Origin: RGVD01 sp040403075
GTDB taxonomy: Bacteria > Bacteroidota > Bacteroidia > UKL13-3
Length of the DNA stretch: 64,000 nt
Assembly: GCA_040403075.1 (NCBI GenBank)
Contig: JBBALJ010000003.1
Coordinates: 14,247-78,246, forward strand
Direction of reading: 5' to 3'
In this document: positions 25,202-35,838 of the stretch, one piece after another
How the letters are laid out: each line of letters begins with the position of its first letter
How positions within the stretch are numbered: the stretch's first letter is position 1
Program-made: the position numbers and the translations under genes
The notes under the pieces: generated by a model
The model's input: only the letters and a program-made list of their open reading frames with translations
What the model was told of the DNA's origin: nothing
The model's database searches: none

Positions 25202-25210
25202 ATTATACCA
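25202..25210 (-). promoter_or_regulatory. Extended -10 promoter, leaderless type
   Basis: TGG-TATAAT (25202-25210), six bases before the ATG at 25195. No good -35 is seen, but TGn-extended -10 promoters often do without one. Confidence 0.6.
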
Positions 25211-25213
25211 TTA

Positions 25214-27010
25214 TCAACTATATATAGATCTAGCTGTAATATTAGTACTTAGCCCCCCGTCATATGAAAGGTTTACATTAGTAATAATAAATTTGCCAGT
25301 GCCATCTAAATTATTATCTGGATAATTAATTGTAATTACATCGCCTACTGATAATAATGGATTTCCAAATACCTCCATATTAACAATCATTTGCTGTTTA
25401 GACCACTGAGTTTTAATCCACTCTGAAAGCTTTTTAGCATCGCTCTCATTTTGTATCCACATAGATTCAAAAATTGCTGGTTCTGGCGCACTAAATTCAT
25501 TTACAGTTTTATCCATATACTCGTGCTGTCCTGTAGGTACAACATAATTTCCAATAACACTGAATGAGTAGAATTGCCCATCCTCGATAGGAACATAAGT
25601 TCCAGCATTATTTAACAAATATATTTCTGCTCCAAACGAGCTAAGTCTTGATCCTAGAACTTGAACATATTTATTAATTCCTAGTGTAGCGTATAGGGGG
25701 TATCCTGGTCTCTGCTCATACTTTACAGATACTTTTCTAAGCTCACGTGCAACAGTACCAAATTCTTCAATCTTTCCATTTGGTAAACTTAATTTGTCAA
25801 AGTTGCTAAGCACCTTTTCCCCATACAAGAAATCTAGTGTTGTAGAAGCAAACTGTCCGTTATACACGTTTTGCATTACTCCAGTATTATATTGATTCTC
25901 ATCAATTGGAGTTCCATATAGGTAGTCAAAAGAAACAGACCCTACCGATGCAAACATCGCTACTTTAGAGGTGCGAGGAAGAATAAGTTTTGTTGGATCT
26001 GTTGTATTAGCGGCATTACTATCTACTGCAGATATTTTAAAATTATTTATATATACATCAATTACATTTGTTGTTGCTGTAGTTTTTACTTTTACATCCA
26101 CCTTATAGTTTTTAGCACCAACTACTCCATTAACACTAGTGCTTGCAGTTTGTTGACTATCAGAAAGAACAATTTTTTTACCATTAACTATCTTAAATAT
26201 TTGAACTTCATTTTCAGCAAGCACCTTAAGGTTAGATGTTTTTTGCATAAATACATAATAGCCATTCATTCCGCTATTGTCTACAAAGAATCCAAATCCT
26301 CCACCTACCTCTGTATACTTGGTTCCACCTGGAAAAAACATTCCAGTTCCAAATGCATAGTGTGTCGAAGTTGTGCTTATTCCAAAATCTTTCATTGCAA
26401 TAGAATAAGTATTTTTATTTTTTGAATTATTTGTAACTTTAAATAAAGATCTAGTAACTTGTCTATTGCCAACTACGGCATTAAATGTTCCTTGCGGTGC
26501 TGGTGTTGGAGTAGATCCATCTGGAACATCTGCTGTATTATTCTGTGCTCCAGTATCTGCCGCAGGATTTGTTGCAGGAGAAGCTGAATTATTTGGAGTT
26601 GTGGCTCCAGTAGTAGTTGTTGCTACCCCACCAACGCGAGCAGCTTTTGGCATTGTAAAACTTTCATAAGAATACGCTCCATAGGTTCCATTTGCTGCAT
26701 AACAAGCTGCTCTTAGTCTATACGTTTCTCCTGGGGTTAAACCAGTCAAAGTAAATATTCCATCTGCATCGTTGAATGTTCTATCTGGTCCGCTGAAAGA
26801 ACTGCTTTTAGTAACGTCTCCACGATAACTTGCTGGTGTTACTGAAGGAGTCATAATAATAATTGTTACTTCTGTTGGAGAAGTTGGACTTGCTGATATC
26901 CATGGAATTGCAAGTTGGGATGGTGTAGCTGCTGTTGCTGCTCTAGGAGTATCATAAAAACTTCCATAGGATGCTGCCATAATACCTTCTAGTGTTGTAG
27001 TGTTAATCAT
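25214..27010 (-). CDS. Tail protein with FN3 domain and hub-like C-terminus
   Basis: A 598-residue protein. A short FN3-like domain covers about 25-115, and a Thr/Ala/Pro-rich linker follows. A LamG-like jelly-roll region and a C-terminal part with LSVGDVITINYPDNNLDGTGKFIITNVN recall phage tail-tip proteins. The ATG at 27010 shares its A with the upstream stop (TAATG). A second ATG at 26980 has AAGG just before it and could be the true start. Confidence 0.6.
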   Translation of the reverse strand: MINTTTLEGIMAASYGSFYDTPRAATAATPSQLAIPWISASPTSPTEVTIIIMTPSVTPASYRGDVTKSSSFSGPDRTFNDADGIFTLTGLTPGETYRLRAACYAANGTYGAYSYESFTMPKAARVGGVATTTTGATTPNNSASPATNPAADTGAQNNTADVPDGSTPTPAPQGTFNAVVGNRQVTRSLFKVTNNSKNKNTYSIAMKDFGISTTSTHYAFGTGMFFPGGTKYTEVGGGFGFFVDNSGMNGYYVFMQKTSNLKVLAENEVQIFKIVNGKKIVLSDSQQTASTSVNGVVGAKNYKVDVKVKTTATTNVIDVYINNFKISAVDSNAANTTDPTKLILPRTSKVAMFASVGSVSFDYLYGTPIDENQYNTGVMQNVYNGQFASTTLDFLYGEKVLSNFDKLSLPNGKIEEFGTVARELRKVSVKYEQRPGYPLYATLGINKYVQVLGSRLSSFGAEIYLLNNAGTYVPIEDGQFYSFSVIGNYVVPTGQHEYMDKTVNEFSAPEPAIFESMWIQNESDAKKLSEWIKTQWSKQQMIVNMEVFGNPLLSVGDVITINYPDNNLDGTGKFIITNVNLSYDGGLSTNITARSIYS

Positions 27011-28902
27011 TATACCCAACTCACCTCATATCCGCTCCATGAATCAACTATATCTTGTGCTGCTGCATAATGATTTGCAATTGTTGTGCCAAATGCCCCT
27101 CTGGTTTTAATTCTAACTCTTCCAGTTCTTCCAGTTTTATCTGAGCCCACTACTCCCAAGCCTAGGAATTTTAAAACATCTGCGTTATTTTCAACAATAA
27201 CATTTACTGTACTACCATCAGCAGTTTTATAAAAATATTCTATTCCATCATACTCTATTATTTCAGAGTCTATAACTAGGTAACCACTATATTCATCAAT
27301 AACTTTTCCCGCTTCATAATCATTAGTTGTTATAGAACTTAGTTTAATAAATGCTCCAACTAAATCCGATGTATATAAATTTTGATCTAAGGACAAGGCT
27401 GCCATCCACCCTTTACCGCCCTGCCACAATGGCTGTGCTTGACCAGCATATTCATTAGTAGTTACGCTATTCCATAAAATTTTAATTTGATTTGCCGAAG
27501 CTAAATCTGTTTTACTTAAAGACATAATATTTGATAAGGCTGACCCATTTGCATTTAATCTAAATGACCAATCTGCTGTTCTTGATGTATTAAATAAATA
27601 ATCTCTTGTATAAAATTGCAAAACATTATTTTCATCAACAACTGCTGTTATTTGTGCATCTCTACATAGTTCTTGAATTGCTTGCCATACTGTTTTGCTG
27701 TCATCTGACCACCAAAATTTTGGAGATAGAGGAGATGATTCTGCTGCTGCTGTATTTACATTATAGTTTGTAAAGCCAATTGAATCTAATATCCTTCTTA
27801 GAATTCCAGGAACTGAATACTCTTCGCAAATAAGAGATGGGCATAGTGTATCTTGCAAAAGCTTTGCTGAATCTAATGCGGTTATATCTATGTCGCCATA
27901 CTCTCCAGTTGACCAGCTATCGCAATAAAAAACACCCTGATTAAATTTTTCATATTGACCATTTGAATCAGTAAGTGCTGCACCTGTAAAATAAAGTTTA
28001 ACGTAAGGTTTAATTTGTATTTGTTTATACAGATATATTTTTGATGCATCAAAGGTAAATGTCTTGTCAAATGATTGGACGGTTCTGCTATCCTCGTATG
28101 AAATAAGTCCTAGTGATAAAGAGTTGGCGGAAACTTTTCCTATTGGCAATATGTCATCTGCGCCCGTAGAAGATTCTTTTGAAATACCCAACAAAGAAAT
28201 TCTATCGGAAACATCAACAACCCATCTAGGAGAAAATTCAATTATTCCAATATATTTATCTGCAACGGCACTTGCTGTAAGTCTAATACTTGTTAAGCTA
28301 ACTGGGGCTGAAGGAGTTGATGGCTCAGTTGTTGTCCAAGATGTTCCGTTGTAATGTATTGTTACTGTTCCTGCATTATAGTTTTTTGCTGGAAGCGTTG
28401 CAAATGTTTCTGTAATAGATCCTGTTGCTAACTGAGTTCCATTTCCATATATTGTCCATGTTGATGGAGTTGAATGAGATAGCTCAAATCTAGCAATAAT
28501 TTTGTTTGTTAAAATAGTTTTAGGGTATGTTAAAGTTATGTCTGCGGCAGTAGATTTTGCAGTTAAATAATATTTATACGTTGTGTCTACTCCTGGATAG
28601 TATGTTCTAAATGTCATTGGGTATGTAATAGACTTTGGGTTTCTGTAGCTATTGGTTGCAACATCTCCAGTAATTGCATATTTTATTCCTGCACCGAGTG
28701 GTCTATTTGATTTAATAATTGCGTCTGCTGGAAATAGTTTTTTAAAAGGCTTTGCTCCATTTTCCGCTACAATATCTGTTCCCGAAATAGTAATATTGTC
28801 TACTAATGTGTTCATGTTATATTCAAAGGTACAACCAATTTTAGTTGATATGTTTGTGCTATTTTCTAATATGGTTTTTGCATTTGTTGATGAGGATATC
28901 AT
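27010..28902 (-). CDS. Tail-associated hub-like protein
   Basis: A 630-residue protein, third gene after the tape measure. It has a long N-terminal beta-rich part and a middle with SVPGILRRILDSIG and TVWQAIQELCRDAQITAVVDENNVLQFYTRD. The latter resembles the Tal or hub domain that follows the Dit protein in siphophages. TAATG overlap with the Dit-like gene. It probably forms the tail end complex. Confidence 0.65.
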   Translation of the reverse strand: MISSSTNAKTILENSTNISTKIGCTFEYNMNTLVDNITISGTDIVAENGAKPFKKLFPADAIIKSNRPLGAGIKYAITGDVATNSYRNPKSITYPMTFRTYYPGVDTTYKYYLTAKSTAADITLTYPKTILTNKIIARFELSHSTPSTWTIYGNGTQLATGSITETFATLPAKNYNAGTVTIHYNGTSWTTTEPSTPSAPVSLTSIRLTASAVADKYIGIIEFSPRWVVDVSDRISLLGISKESSTGADDILPIGKVSANSLSLGLISYEDSRTVQSFDKTFTFDASKIYLYKQIQIKPYVKLYFTGAALTDSNGQYEKFNQGVFYCDSWSTGEYGDIDITALDSAKLLQDTLCPSLICEEYSVPGILRRILDSIGFTNYNVNTAAAESSPLSPKFWWSDDSKTVWQAIQELCRDAQITAVVDENNVLQFYTRDYLFNTSRTADWSFRLNANGSALSNIMSLSKTDLASANQIKILWNSVTTNEYAGQAQPLWQGGKGWMAALSLDQNLYTSDLVGAFIKLSSITTNDYEAGKVIDEYSGYLVIDSEIIEYDGIEYFYKTADGSTVNVIVENNADVLKFLGLGVVGSDKTGRTGRVRIKTRGAFGTTIANHYAAAQDIVDSWSGYEVSWV

Positions 28903-29372
28903 TAGACCTCATCCATAGATAATGAAACATTCCAAAATGGCTGAAGTCCTCTTTTGACTATCGTAAAACTGCATGAACTAATTACGACAGTTGCTGGTTC
29001 AAACCCTACTGCTGTTTGGTCTGCCCCTGTTTTTGCTAAATTTATTTTAATATTAAAAGAACCCTGTCCTGCAGATGAAAGATAGAATGATCTTATATCT
29101 TCTGCTCCCCATGCGCCGTCGACAGTTAAAGTTCTATATGAAGGAAGCATTGTCCAGGATGTTGAAAACTTTCTTTTGTCTGCAATAAAGTTTTTTCTTA
29201 TGGATCCATTAGATGTTCTGGATACCTTTTCAATTCTTTCTACGTCTACAGTAAACTCGCTTCTATTGTGCTCAGTAACCTTATTCCAAATGTTGGTAGT
29301 GCCTGCTGGGGTTGCAAGTAGATCTTTAGCTTCTATGCTTAAGATTGATCCTCTAGGTAATAGTATTGTCAT
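28902..29372 (-). CDS. Distal tail-like protein
   Basis: A 156-residue mainly beta protein just downstream of the tape measure, the classic place for a distal tail protein. It is shorter than typical Dit and has no galectin-type second domain. The ATG is coupled to the tape measure by ATGA. The role is inferred from order. Confidence 0.6.
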   Translation of the reverse strand: MTILLPRGSILSIEAKDLLATPAGTTNIWNKVTEHNRSEFTVDVERIEKVSRTSNGSIRKNFIADKRKFSTSWTMLPSYRTLTVDGAWGAEDIRSFYLSSAGQGSFNIKINLAKTGADQTAVGFEPATVVISSCSFTIVKRGLQPFWNVSLSMDEV

Positions 29373-32300
29373 GCGCTATAGCTCCCAACCGTTCTTGTTT
29401 TGCCTTCTTTGGCACCAATTAATTGCATCTTCTGCTCAAACTTTCTCATTACATCGTCTGCTGTAACATTAGTTCCATTAAGCTCTATGTTGATATTATA
29501 CACACAATCTGATGATGTTGTGTTAGATAAGCCACGCATTCCATTAATACCAGACCCTGGAATATTATAGTTTCCAGCTGTATTTATATTTGGATAAATT
29601 GTACCAGGCATATCAAATTTAATACCTTCTGTTTTCATTCCATCATTAACCGTATATAATTGTCCAGGAGTAAATCTTCCTCCACCAGCTCTTCTCACAG
29701 CTCTTGGGTCTTTCATCGCAGCATCATAACCATCTGTTACATTATATGTAACTCCTTCATATTCAAACAAGTCGCCTCTTTTTAATTTTTTAGATCTAAT
29801 TAATAATTCTCTAGCATCTTCTTTAAGGAATCCGTCTTTCATATATCCAGTTTTTAAATCAGTAGCATCAACATTTTTATTAAAAGTGCCCTTTTCTAAT
29901 ACGGCTTTGATGTCTGCTGAGTCATATGAATTTTTAGTTGACCCTCCTAATGCTTTATGAATGTCTTTAAGGGTTGCTCCGCCGCCTAAATCTTTAACCA
30001 TTGCCTTATAATTAGTTTCACCTTGTTTTGTAACCTCTGAAACTAATGAATCAAATGCTGTATTGGCTCCACCCATCGGAACCATTCCTACTTTAGGAAT
30101 TCTATATGTTTTATCAACTAGTCTTTTATTTGTTTCTGGGTCTACATACTTTTTAAATGCTTCTTGAACAGCGTTAGATGATTTTTCTAATTCCCCAAGA
30201 ATTAAATCAAAGTCTCCTTTTATAGCCTTATCTTCAATAGCCTTTTTCTTTAAATCTTTTTGATCATCATTTGTAGCTTGTCTTTGAGCTAAAGTTAGGA
30301 GCTTTGACATCATATCATCAATTTTTCCTTGAGTTACTGTTTTAGCTTCTCCAGTTTTGCCAGCTTTAACTACCGCATCTTGCTGTTTTGCTTTTCTTTC
30401 AGCATCATCGTCAAGTAATTTTTGTTGTGCTTCTAAAGCGTTCTTTTCTAGTTCATCAACTTTTGCCATAGATTGCTTAGCTTGCATTTCTTTAGTAAGT
30501 TGAGCAATACTTAATTGAGCTTGTGCATAAGCATCTCTATCTCCACGGGCAAGGGCTGATTGTGACTCAAGTTGCAATTTCTGTAATTCTAATTCTGTAT
30601 TTTCTGCATCTAAAGAATCAGACATTGCTTTTCTTTTTGCATCTGCCTCTTTTTTAATTGCAGCAATTTTATCGTTGATTAATTTTATTGCTGCTTTAGT
30701 TAATCCAGCTTCTGAATTTCCTGCTTTCTTTATAAGATCTGCTCCAGATTTAATTTCTGCTTTTAATTTATTTGAAGCTTTTGCAGCGGCTCCTAGTGAA
30801 TTGGAAGCAACAGTTCCTGAAGCAATTTGTTCTCCTGCAAGGGACATGGCATCTTGATACATTGCCATTCCAATTGCTGTTTCTGAATTAACATTTCTTA
30901 GATCAACTTGAACGCCCGCTAAAGATAGTCTCCACTTTGCATACATTCCGCCAATAGTGTCTGTTGCTTTTAATATAGATGCTAATTGTGGGTTTTCTTT
31001 TTTAAGTAGGTCAAGGGAGGCTTGTCCCATTTCTTTATCTTTAAGTCCTAAATCTATAAGTTTTTGATATTGCATTTCTAATGCTTTTGTTTGTGTTATT
31101 TTTTCACCAGTAGCATCTTTTGTTCCAACTAAGGACTGTACTGCTGCATCTAGTGATGTTACTACGGAATCTATATTGCCTGAAAAAGCTGCTGAGTCTA
31201 TGCTGCTAGTTCCAGCATTTAATTCATCAATATTCTTAGCTAAATTTTTAATAGTAAATGATGCTGCAGTAGATTTATCTATAATTTGCTGGAATCCCTT
31301 TTGTGATATAGCATCAAATCCTTGACCAGCTTTGTTAGAAGCTTCAATTAAGGCATAAATTTTATTTGTTGCATCTTGTACGCTCATGCCACCAGCAACA
31401 AATTGAGCTTTTAAATTTGAGGCCAAATCATTCACCTTAGAAGAATCAACATTATTAAATGTTGCCATTAATTCTGGCATAGTTTCTTTTGCTGTTTTCT
31501 TTAATTCTTTAAGCTGTGCAATTGTAACAGTTAATCCAGATACTCCAGAACTAGTGCTTGCCTCATAAGCTAATAAACCTTTTTCTCTTTGTATTTTTAA
31601 TTCTGCATTAACACGCTTTAACTTATCAGTCATTGACTCATAACTAATTCCTGCTTCTGCCGCACCCTTTTTTGTAATGCCATTAAGCATTGCATTTTCT
31701 CTGCGTGTTTCTGCCATTTGTTTGTTATAAATTTTTATTCCAGCAACCAATACGCCTATTGCGAGTGTGGCTATTCCTATTGGTCCAGTAAAAAATTTAA
31801 CTGCCATTCCAGCAACTCTAAATGCTATTCCAGCAATTCTGCCAAATGTAGAAACCATGCCAGTAATATTTTTTAATTGCTTAAGTGCAGGAGTAAGCAT
31901 CTGCAGCATAGGTAGCATTTGCATTGCTGTTCCTGTTGCCATCATTGCAGTTCCTGCTGGCCCTTGAGCCATCATTCCGCCCATTTGTAATCCCATGCCA
32001 GCTGCAAATAGTCCTTGGTTTCCAATCTCTGATTTTGCGCTATCTCCTGGAGTTTTGCCTGTTTGGAATCCTGACTGGAATGCTGACTTAACCCCGCCCG
32101 CTTTAGCTAAATATTGTGTTCTTGGAACCAAACCGCCATTAGCCATATAAACTTGTCCACCGTTAGAATATCCTCTACGCCATTTAGCTGTTAATGCTGC
32201 TGATCTAGGATCTTGTGCCAATGGAGCAAATCTTGATTTATGTTTTATTGATGCTAGAAGCATATTCCATTTTGAAGGAGCCACCTTTGCTCCCATGTGT

Positions 32301-35300
32301 CCTTTTTCTGCATCAAAGACTTTACTTAATGTTGTATCTCCTTTACCTAATGCACCAGCATACAAGTTTGCAGGCGGAGTATCATATAGCTCTTGCGCTA
32401 AAGCAAAGTGTGTTGCATTTTGATTTCCAGAAAATCCACTCGAAGTTCCAGTTAAATGTTTTGGCATCTTTTGTCCATCAAAACCAAAAGTTCTTCTGGA
32501 TCCTTTAAGCTCACCTTTACCTTGAGCATCTCTTTGATGTCCAATAAACATTAACTCTTCAGCTAGTCTAACTTGTCTTTTCATAGCAGGGCTATGTCTA
32601 GTTATTGTTTTTAAATGCTTCATTCCAATGCTATTAGCAACAGTTTCAAAGTATCTAGCATTTATTTTTGTAGGACCCTTTGATGCAAAGCTTGATGTAA
32701 GCTCTGTGTATGCATTTTTTAAAGCCTGTTGTAATTTAAGTTTATCTGCAGGAGTGCTACCGTATCCTAGTCTAAGGGCTTGATCATAAAGAAGTGCCAT
32801 TGGGTGTAGGCCTCTTGAATGCAATTGCTGTAAATCATTAGCAATAAACTCTCCAGTTAAATCAATTGCTGGTCTATTCCCTGCCAAAGCTTGGTTAGCA
32901 TCTCTTCCTTGCCACATCATTGTTGCTGGCATAAAGTCTTTTCCGCCACCAGAATCATTTAATGATTTAAGATAAGGAAGTGTTTCTGGAGTTACCGCAC
33001 CTGCTTTAACAACAAACTCTCCTGGAGTAAGCATTGCTGGAACTGTGTCTGTTCCCATTGGCTTAAACTCTGGGCCATTACTTCCATTTTCTCTATATAC
33101 CATTCCACCAGTTGCAAATCTTTTTGGTATAGTTGTTTCAATATTATATCCTGCACCTGAAGTTCTTACTCCTAGGTTACGTGCAATTTTATCAATAAAA
33201 TCTTTTGTCTTACTCTTTTTAAACAATTCACGCATATTTGATTTTCCGCTTGCGCTAACTACTGGTTGATTTAATGTAGGTATCATTGTTGGGTTAAGAG
33301 TTCTTCCCATTCCTTGTGCTTGAGCCATAGTTGTTTGTGCAATTAATGCTTCTGTTCTAGCATTTAAAGAGATTATTTGAGCCCTAGCTTGTTGAACATT
33401 TAGTGCACCCGCTTCAAGCTGGGCTATAATTGCTCTTGATTCTACTGCAGCATTTTTTGTTATAGCAGATACTGCTGGTAAAACGTCGTCAAATATTGAC
33501 ATAAATTCTTTTGTTGCAACTCCTGTGCTTGCAATAGATGTTTTTAATGCCTCTATTTCTGACTTTGATTGCATACCTAATGTTGCCATCATGGCATGCC
33601 ATTTGCCTGCCTCTGATGCAACCACTCCTGTTGATGTTCCATTAATTCTTGTTAGTCCTGGAATGTTTGGAAGATCTGACTCTGCATAAATTTGTGGGTT
33701 AGCGCCAATTTTTTGATTTACAGGAATTGATCCTGGAACCATGCCAAAGAAAGTTTGATTTAATCTTTCTGTTTCTGACATCATTCCTCTAGGATTCATA
33801 TGTGAACTTGCTCTAGAATATGATGGCCCAACCATAGGGTGATTTTTATCTACTATTCTTGATCCCGCTCCAGCTTGTTGTGCTAAGTTCCCCGCCATTG
33901 TTCTTACTGCTGGTGCTACTGAAATTGATCCAGATGCAGCTTTTGCTTCTAATACTGAAAATTCATCAATAAGGTTTTTTAATGCTAGTTGTAAAACTCC
34001 TGCTGCTTTTGCGTCGCTATAAAGAGTTTGCTCTATTAAGCTTCCAGCTTTTTCTGCTGCTAGAATTTCTGGGGTTAAATATTTCCATCCTTCTCCACCT
34101 TTAAATAGGGCTTTCATATGGAATACGCCCTTGACTATGTAGCCAAAGAAGTTTGCAAGAACACCAGTTAACATAATAAGTGGTCCAGCTACTGCAGTCA
34201 ATCCTCCAAATAATGTTAGTACTTGTTTTAATGGCTTTGGAAGGTTGCTGACAAAATCAAGTATCTTGGTTACAACGTTTATAAGAGTTGTATTAATATT
34301 TAAGAAAGACTCTCCAATTCCAGCTAACTCTGCTTTTAATCCTTCTACTGCACGAGAATACTTACCAGATGCAGATTCAGTTACTGTTCTTAATTCTCGA
34401 TCAGCCAGTGCCCCAAGATCTTTTGTGCTTGCTTTCATTAAGTCTAAAACCTGAAGGGTTTGGCTTCCTTCTCTCCCAAGGTTTTCAAATAAAGCATTCA
34501 TTCTTGCAAATTGGAATTTTCCAAACAAGTTTTCGATTGCCTGCTGCTTTTTTAAAGGATCTAATTTATCAAGTGCTGCCTGCATTGCCAACAATGTATC
34601 TGTTGTGCTTCCAGCATTGTCATTTACAATTCCTAATAGATCAATTCCAAATGTTTTAAATTGTGCTACTGATGCTTTTGTTGGGTTGATTAAAGATGCA
34701 AGGCCTGACTTTAAAGCGTTTGCTCCTTCAGATGCATTGATTCCGCCTTCTTTCATTGCAGTTAGATATAATGCTAAATCTTTTATGTCTCCGCCGAGTC
34801 CTTGGATAACTGGTCCAGCTTTTGGAATTGCTTCAACTAAATCTGCAAGGCTTGTAGATGTCTGGTTTTCAACTGCGTTTAAAAAGTTAATTGATTCTGT
34901 TAATTGTTCTGTGTTTTGCTTAAATGCAGATTGGATTGCTAGTGTAGCTTTCATTGCTTCTGCTCTATCTACTTCACCCAGTACTGCAAGTCTAGTAGTT
35001 TCTTCAATAGATGCAATAAGCTTTTGTCCAGTTTGTCCCGTTGCCGCAATGTCTGCGCCTAGTGATAAAGTTTCTCTATAAGAAGCACCTAAATTTTTTG
35101 CAAGGGACTTTGCTGTTGCTTCTACTTCTGATCTAATCTTTCCTAATTCTTCTGCTGTTGTTCCAGCAGTATCTCCATAAACTTTAGTTAATCTTACAAG
35201 TTCTTGATCCGCCGTTTTAAATGCATCTGCTGCCGCTTTACCAAAAGCTGCTATAGGAAGTGTAAGTCCTACGCTTAGCTGACGTCCAGCCCACTGAGTA

Positions 35301-35833
35301 TTTTTACCCCAGTTAATTAATTGTCCAGCGCCTTGCTGTACAACTTTATTCATAATCTGAAGTTCTTGTCTAGCAATTGCTGTTTTATTTTTTACTTCAT
35401 CCAGGCCTCTTGGAACCTGAACATTGAATTGCATTAAGCCTTGAGCGTTTCTTCCCAAAGGCTGGATAATTGCATTTTGTAGAGCTACCTGTTGTTTAGC
35501 AAGATCACGAATAAGACCACCCGAAGTCTTGGTGTGGGTCTGCATAGTTTGAAAATACTTGCCTAGCTTAATTTGTCCTGACTCTAAGTTTTTACCAAAC
35601 TTTTCTACATCAGAGTTTAAGCTTACAAAGTGTGTTGAAAACTGTCCTGTACTTCTGAGAGTATCAGAAAAGGACCTATTCATTACAGCAATTTGATTTG
35701 CAAGCATCTTGTTAGATGATGCAATTTTTTCTTGAAGTTTAGATAATGAGGCTGTTACTTTATGTACATCTGCAATAAGATTAGAAAAATCCGCATTAGC
35801 GGTGATTCTGGTTCTTACTTGTTCTTCAGCCAT
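29369..35833 (-). CDS. Tail tape measure protein
   Basis: A 2154-residue protein that sets tail length and may help DNA ejection. The N-terminal 500 residues match the TP901-like tape measure core (TADQELVRLTKVYGD..., AIPKAGPVIQGLGG). Two hydrophobic membrane-type segments follow (about 535-575 and 1355-1380). Near residue 920 is the common GMxxxxTDTVPAMLTPGEFVV motif. A globular insert covers about 950-1225. The C-terminal 700 residues are helical and Ala/Lys/Gln-rich. At 0.15 nm per residue the full length would span about 320 nm, an upper bound. AGGAGT precedes the ATG. Confidence 0.93.
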   Translation of the reverse strand: MAEEQVRTRITANADFSNLIADVHKVTASLSKLQEKIASSNKMLANQIAVMNRSFSDTLRSTGQFSTHFVSLNSDVEKFGKNLESGQIKLGKYFQTMQTHTKTSGGLIRDLAKQQVALQNAIIQPLGRNAQGLMQFNVQVPRGLDEVKNKTAIARQELQIMNKVVQQGAGQLINWGKNTQWAGRQLSVGLTLPIAAFGKAAADAFKTADQELVRLTKVYGDTAGTTAEELGKIRSEVEATAKSLAKNLGASYRETLSLGADIAATGQTGQKLIASIEETTRLAVLGEVDRAEAMKATLAIQSAFKQNTEQLTESINFLNAVENQTSTSLADLVEAIPKAGPVIQGLGGDIKDLALYLTAMKEGGINASEGANALKSGLASLINPTKASVAQFKTFGIDLLGIVNDNAGSTTDTLLAMQAALDKLDPLKKQQAIENLFGKFQFARMNALFENLGREGSQTLQVLDLMKASTKDLGALADRELRTVTESASGKYSRAVEGLKAELAGIGESFLNINTTLINVVTKILDFVSNLPKPLKQVLTLFGGLTAVAGPLIMLTGVLANFFGYIVKGVFHMKALFKGGEGWKYLTPEILAAEKAGSLIEQTLYSDAKAAGVLQLALKNLIDEFSVLEAKAASGSISVAPAVRTMAGNLAQQAGAGSRIVDKNHPMVGPSYSRASSHMNPRGMMSETERLNQTFFGMVPGSIPVNQKIGANPQIYAESDLPNIPGLTRINGTSTGVVASEAGKWHAMMATLGMQSKSEIEALKTSIASTGVATKEFMSIFDDVLPAVSAITKNAAVESRAIIAQLEAGALNVQQARAQIISLNARTEALIAQTTMAQAQGMGRTLNPTMIPTLNQPVVSASGKSNMRELFKKSKTKDFIDKIARNLGVRTSGAGYNIETTIPKRFATGGMVYRENGSNGPEFKPMGTDTVPAMLTPGEFVVKAGAVTPETLPYLKSLNDSGGGKDFMPATMMWQGRDANQALAGNRPAIDLTGEFIANDLQQLHSRGLHPMALLYDQALRLGYGSTPADKLKLQQALKNAYTELTSSFASKGPTKINARYFETVANSIGMKHLKTITRHSPAMKRQVRLAEELMFIGHQRDAQGKGELKGSRRTFGFDGQKMPKHLTGTSSGFSGNQNATHFALAQELYDTPPANLYAGALGKGDTTLSKVFDAEKGHMGAKVAPSKWNMLLASIKHKSRFAPLAQDPRSAALTAKWRRGYSNGGQVYMANGGLVPRTQYLAKAGGVKSAFQSGFQTGKTPGDSAKSEIGNQGLFAAGMGLQMGGMMAQGPAGTAMMATGTAMQMLPMLQMLTPALKQLKNITGMVSTFGRIAGIAFRVAGMAVKFFTGPIGIATLAIGVLVAGIKIYNKQMAETRRENAMLNGITKKGAAEAGISYESMTDKLKRVNAELKIQREKGLLAYEASTSSGVSGLTVTIAQLKELKKTAKETMPELMATFNNVDSSKVNDLASNLKAQFVAGGMSVQDATNKIYALIEASNKAGQGFDAISQKGFQQIIDKSTAASFTIKNLAKNIDELNAGTSSIDSAAFSGNIDSVVTSLDAAVQSLVGTKDATGEKITQTKALEMQYQKLIDLGLKDKEMGQASLDLLKKENPQLASILKATDTIGGMYAKWRLSLAGVQVDLRNVNSETAIGMAMYQDAMSLAGEQIASGTVASNSLGAAAKASNKLKAEIKSGADLIKKAGNSEAGLTKAAIKLINDKIAAIKKEADAKRKAMSDSLDAENTELELQKLQLESQSALARGDRDAYAQAQLSIAQLTKEMQAKQSMAKVDELEKNALEAQQKLLDDDAERKAKQQDAVVKAGKTGEAKTVTQGKIDDMMSKLLTLAQRQATNDDQKDLKKKAIEDKAIKGDFDLILGELEKSSNAVQEAFKKYVDPETNKRLVDKTYRIPKVGMVPMGGANTAFDSLVSEVTKQGETNYKAMVKDLGGGATLKDIHKALGGSTKNSYDSADIKAVLEKGTFNKNVDATDLKTGYMKDGFLKEDARELLIRSKKLKRGDLFEYEGVTYNVTDGYDAAMKDPRAVRRAGGGRFTPGQLYTVNDGMKTEGIKFDMPGTIYPNINTAGNYNIPGSGINGMRGLSNTTSSDCVYNINIELNGTNVTADDVMRKFEQKMQLIGAKEGKTRTVGSYSA

Positions 35834-35838
35834 TTATT

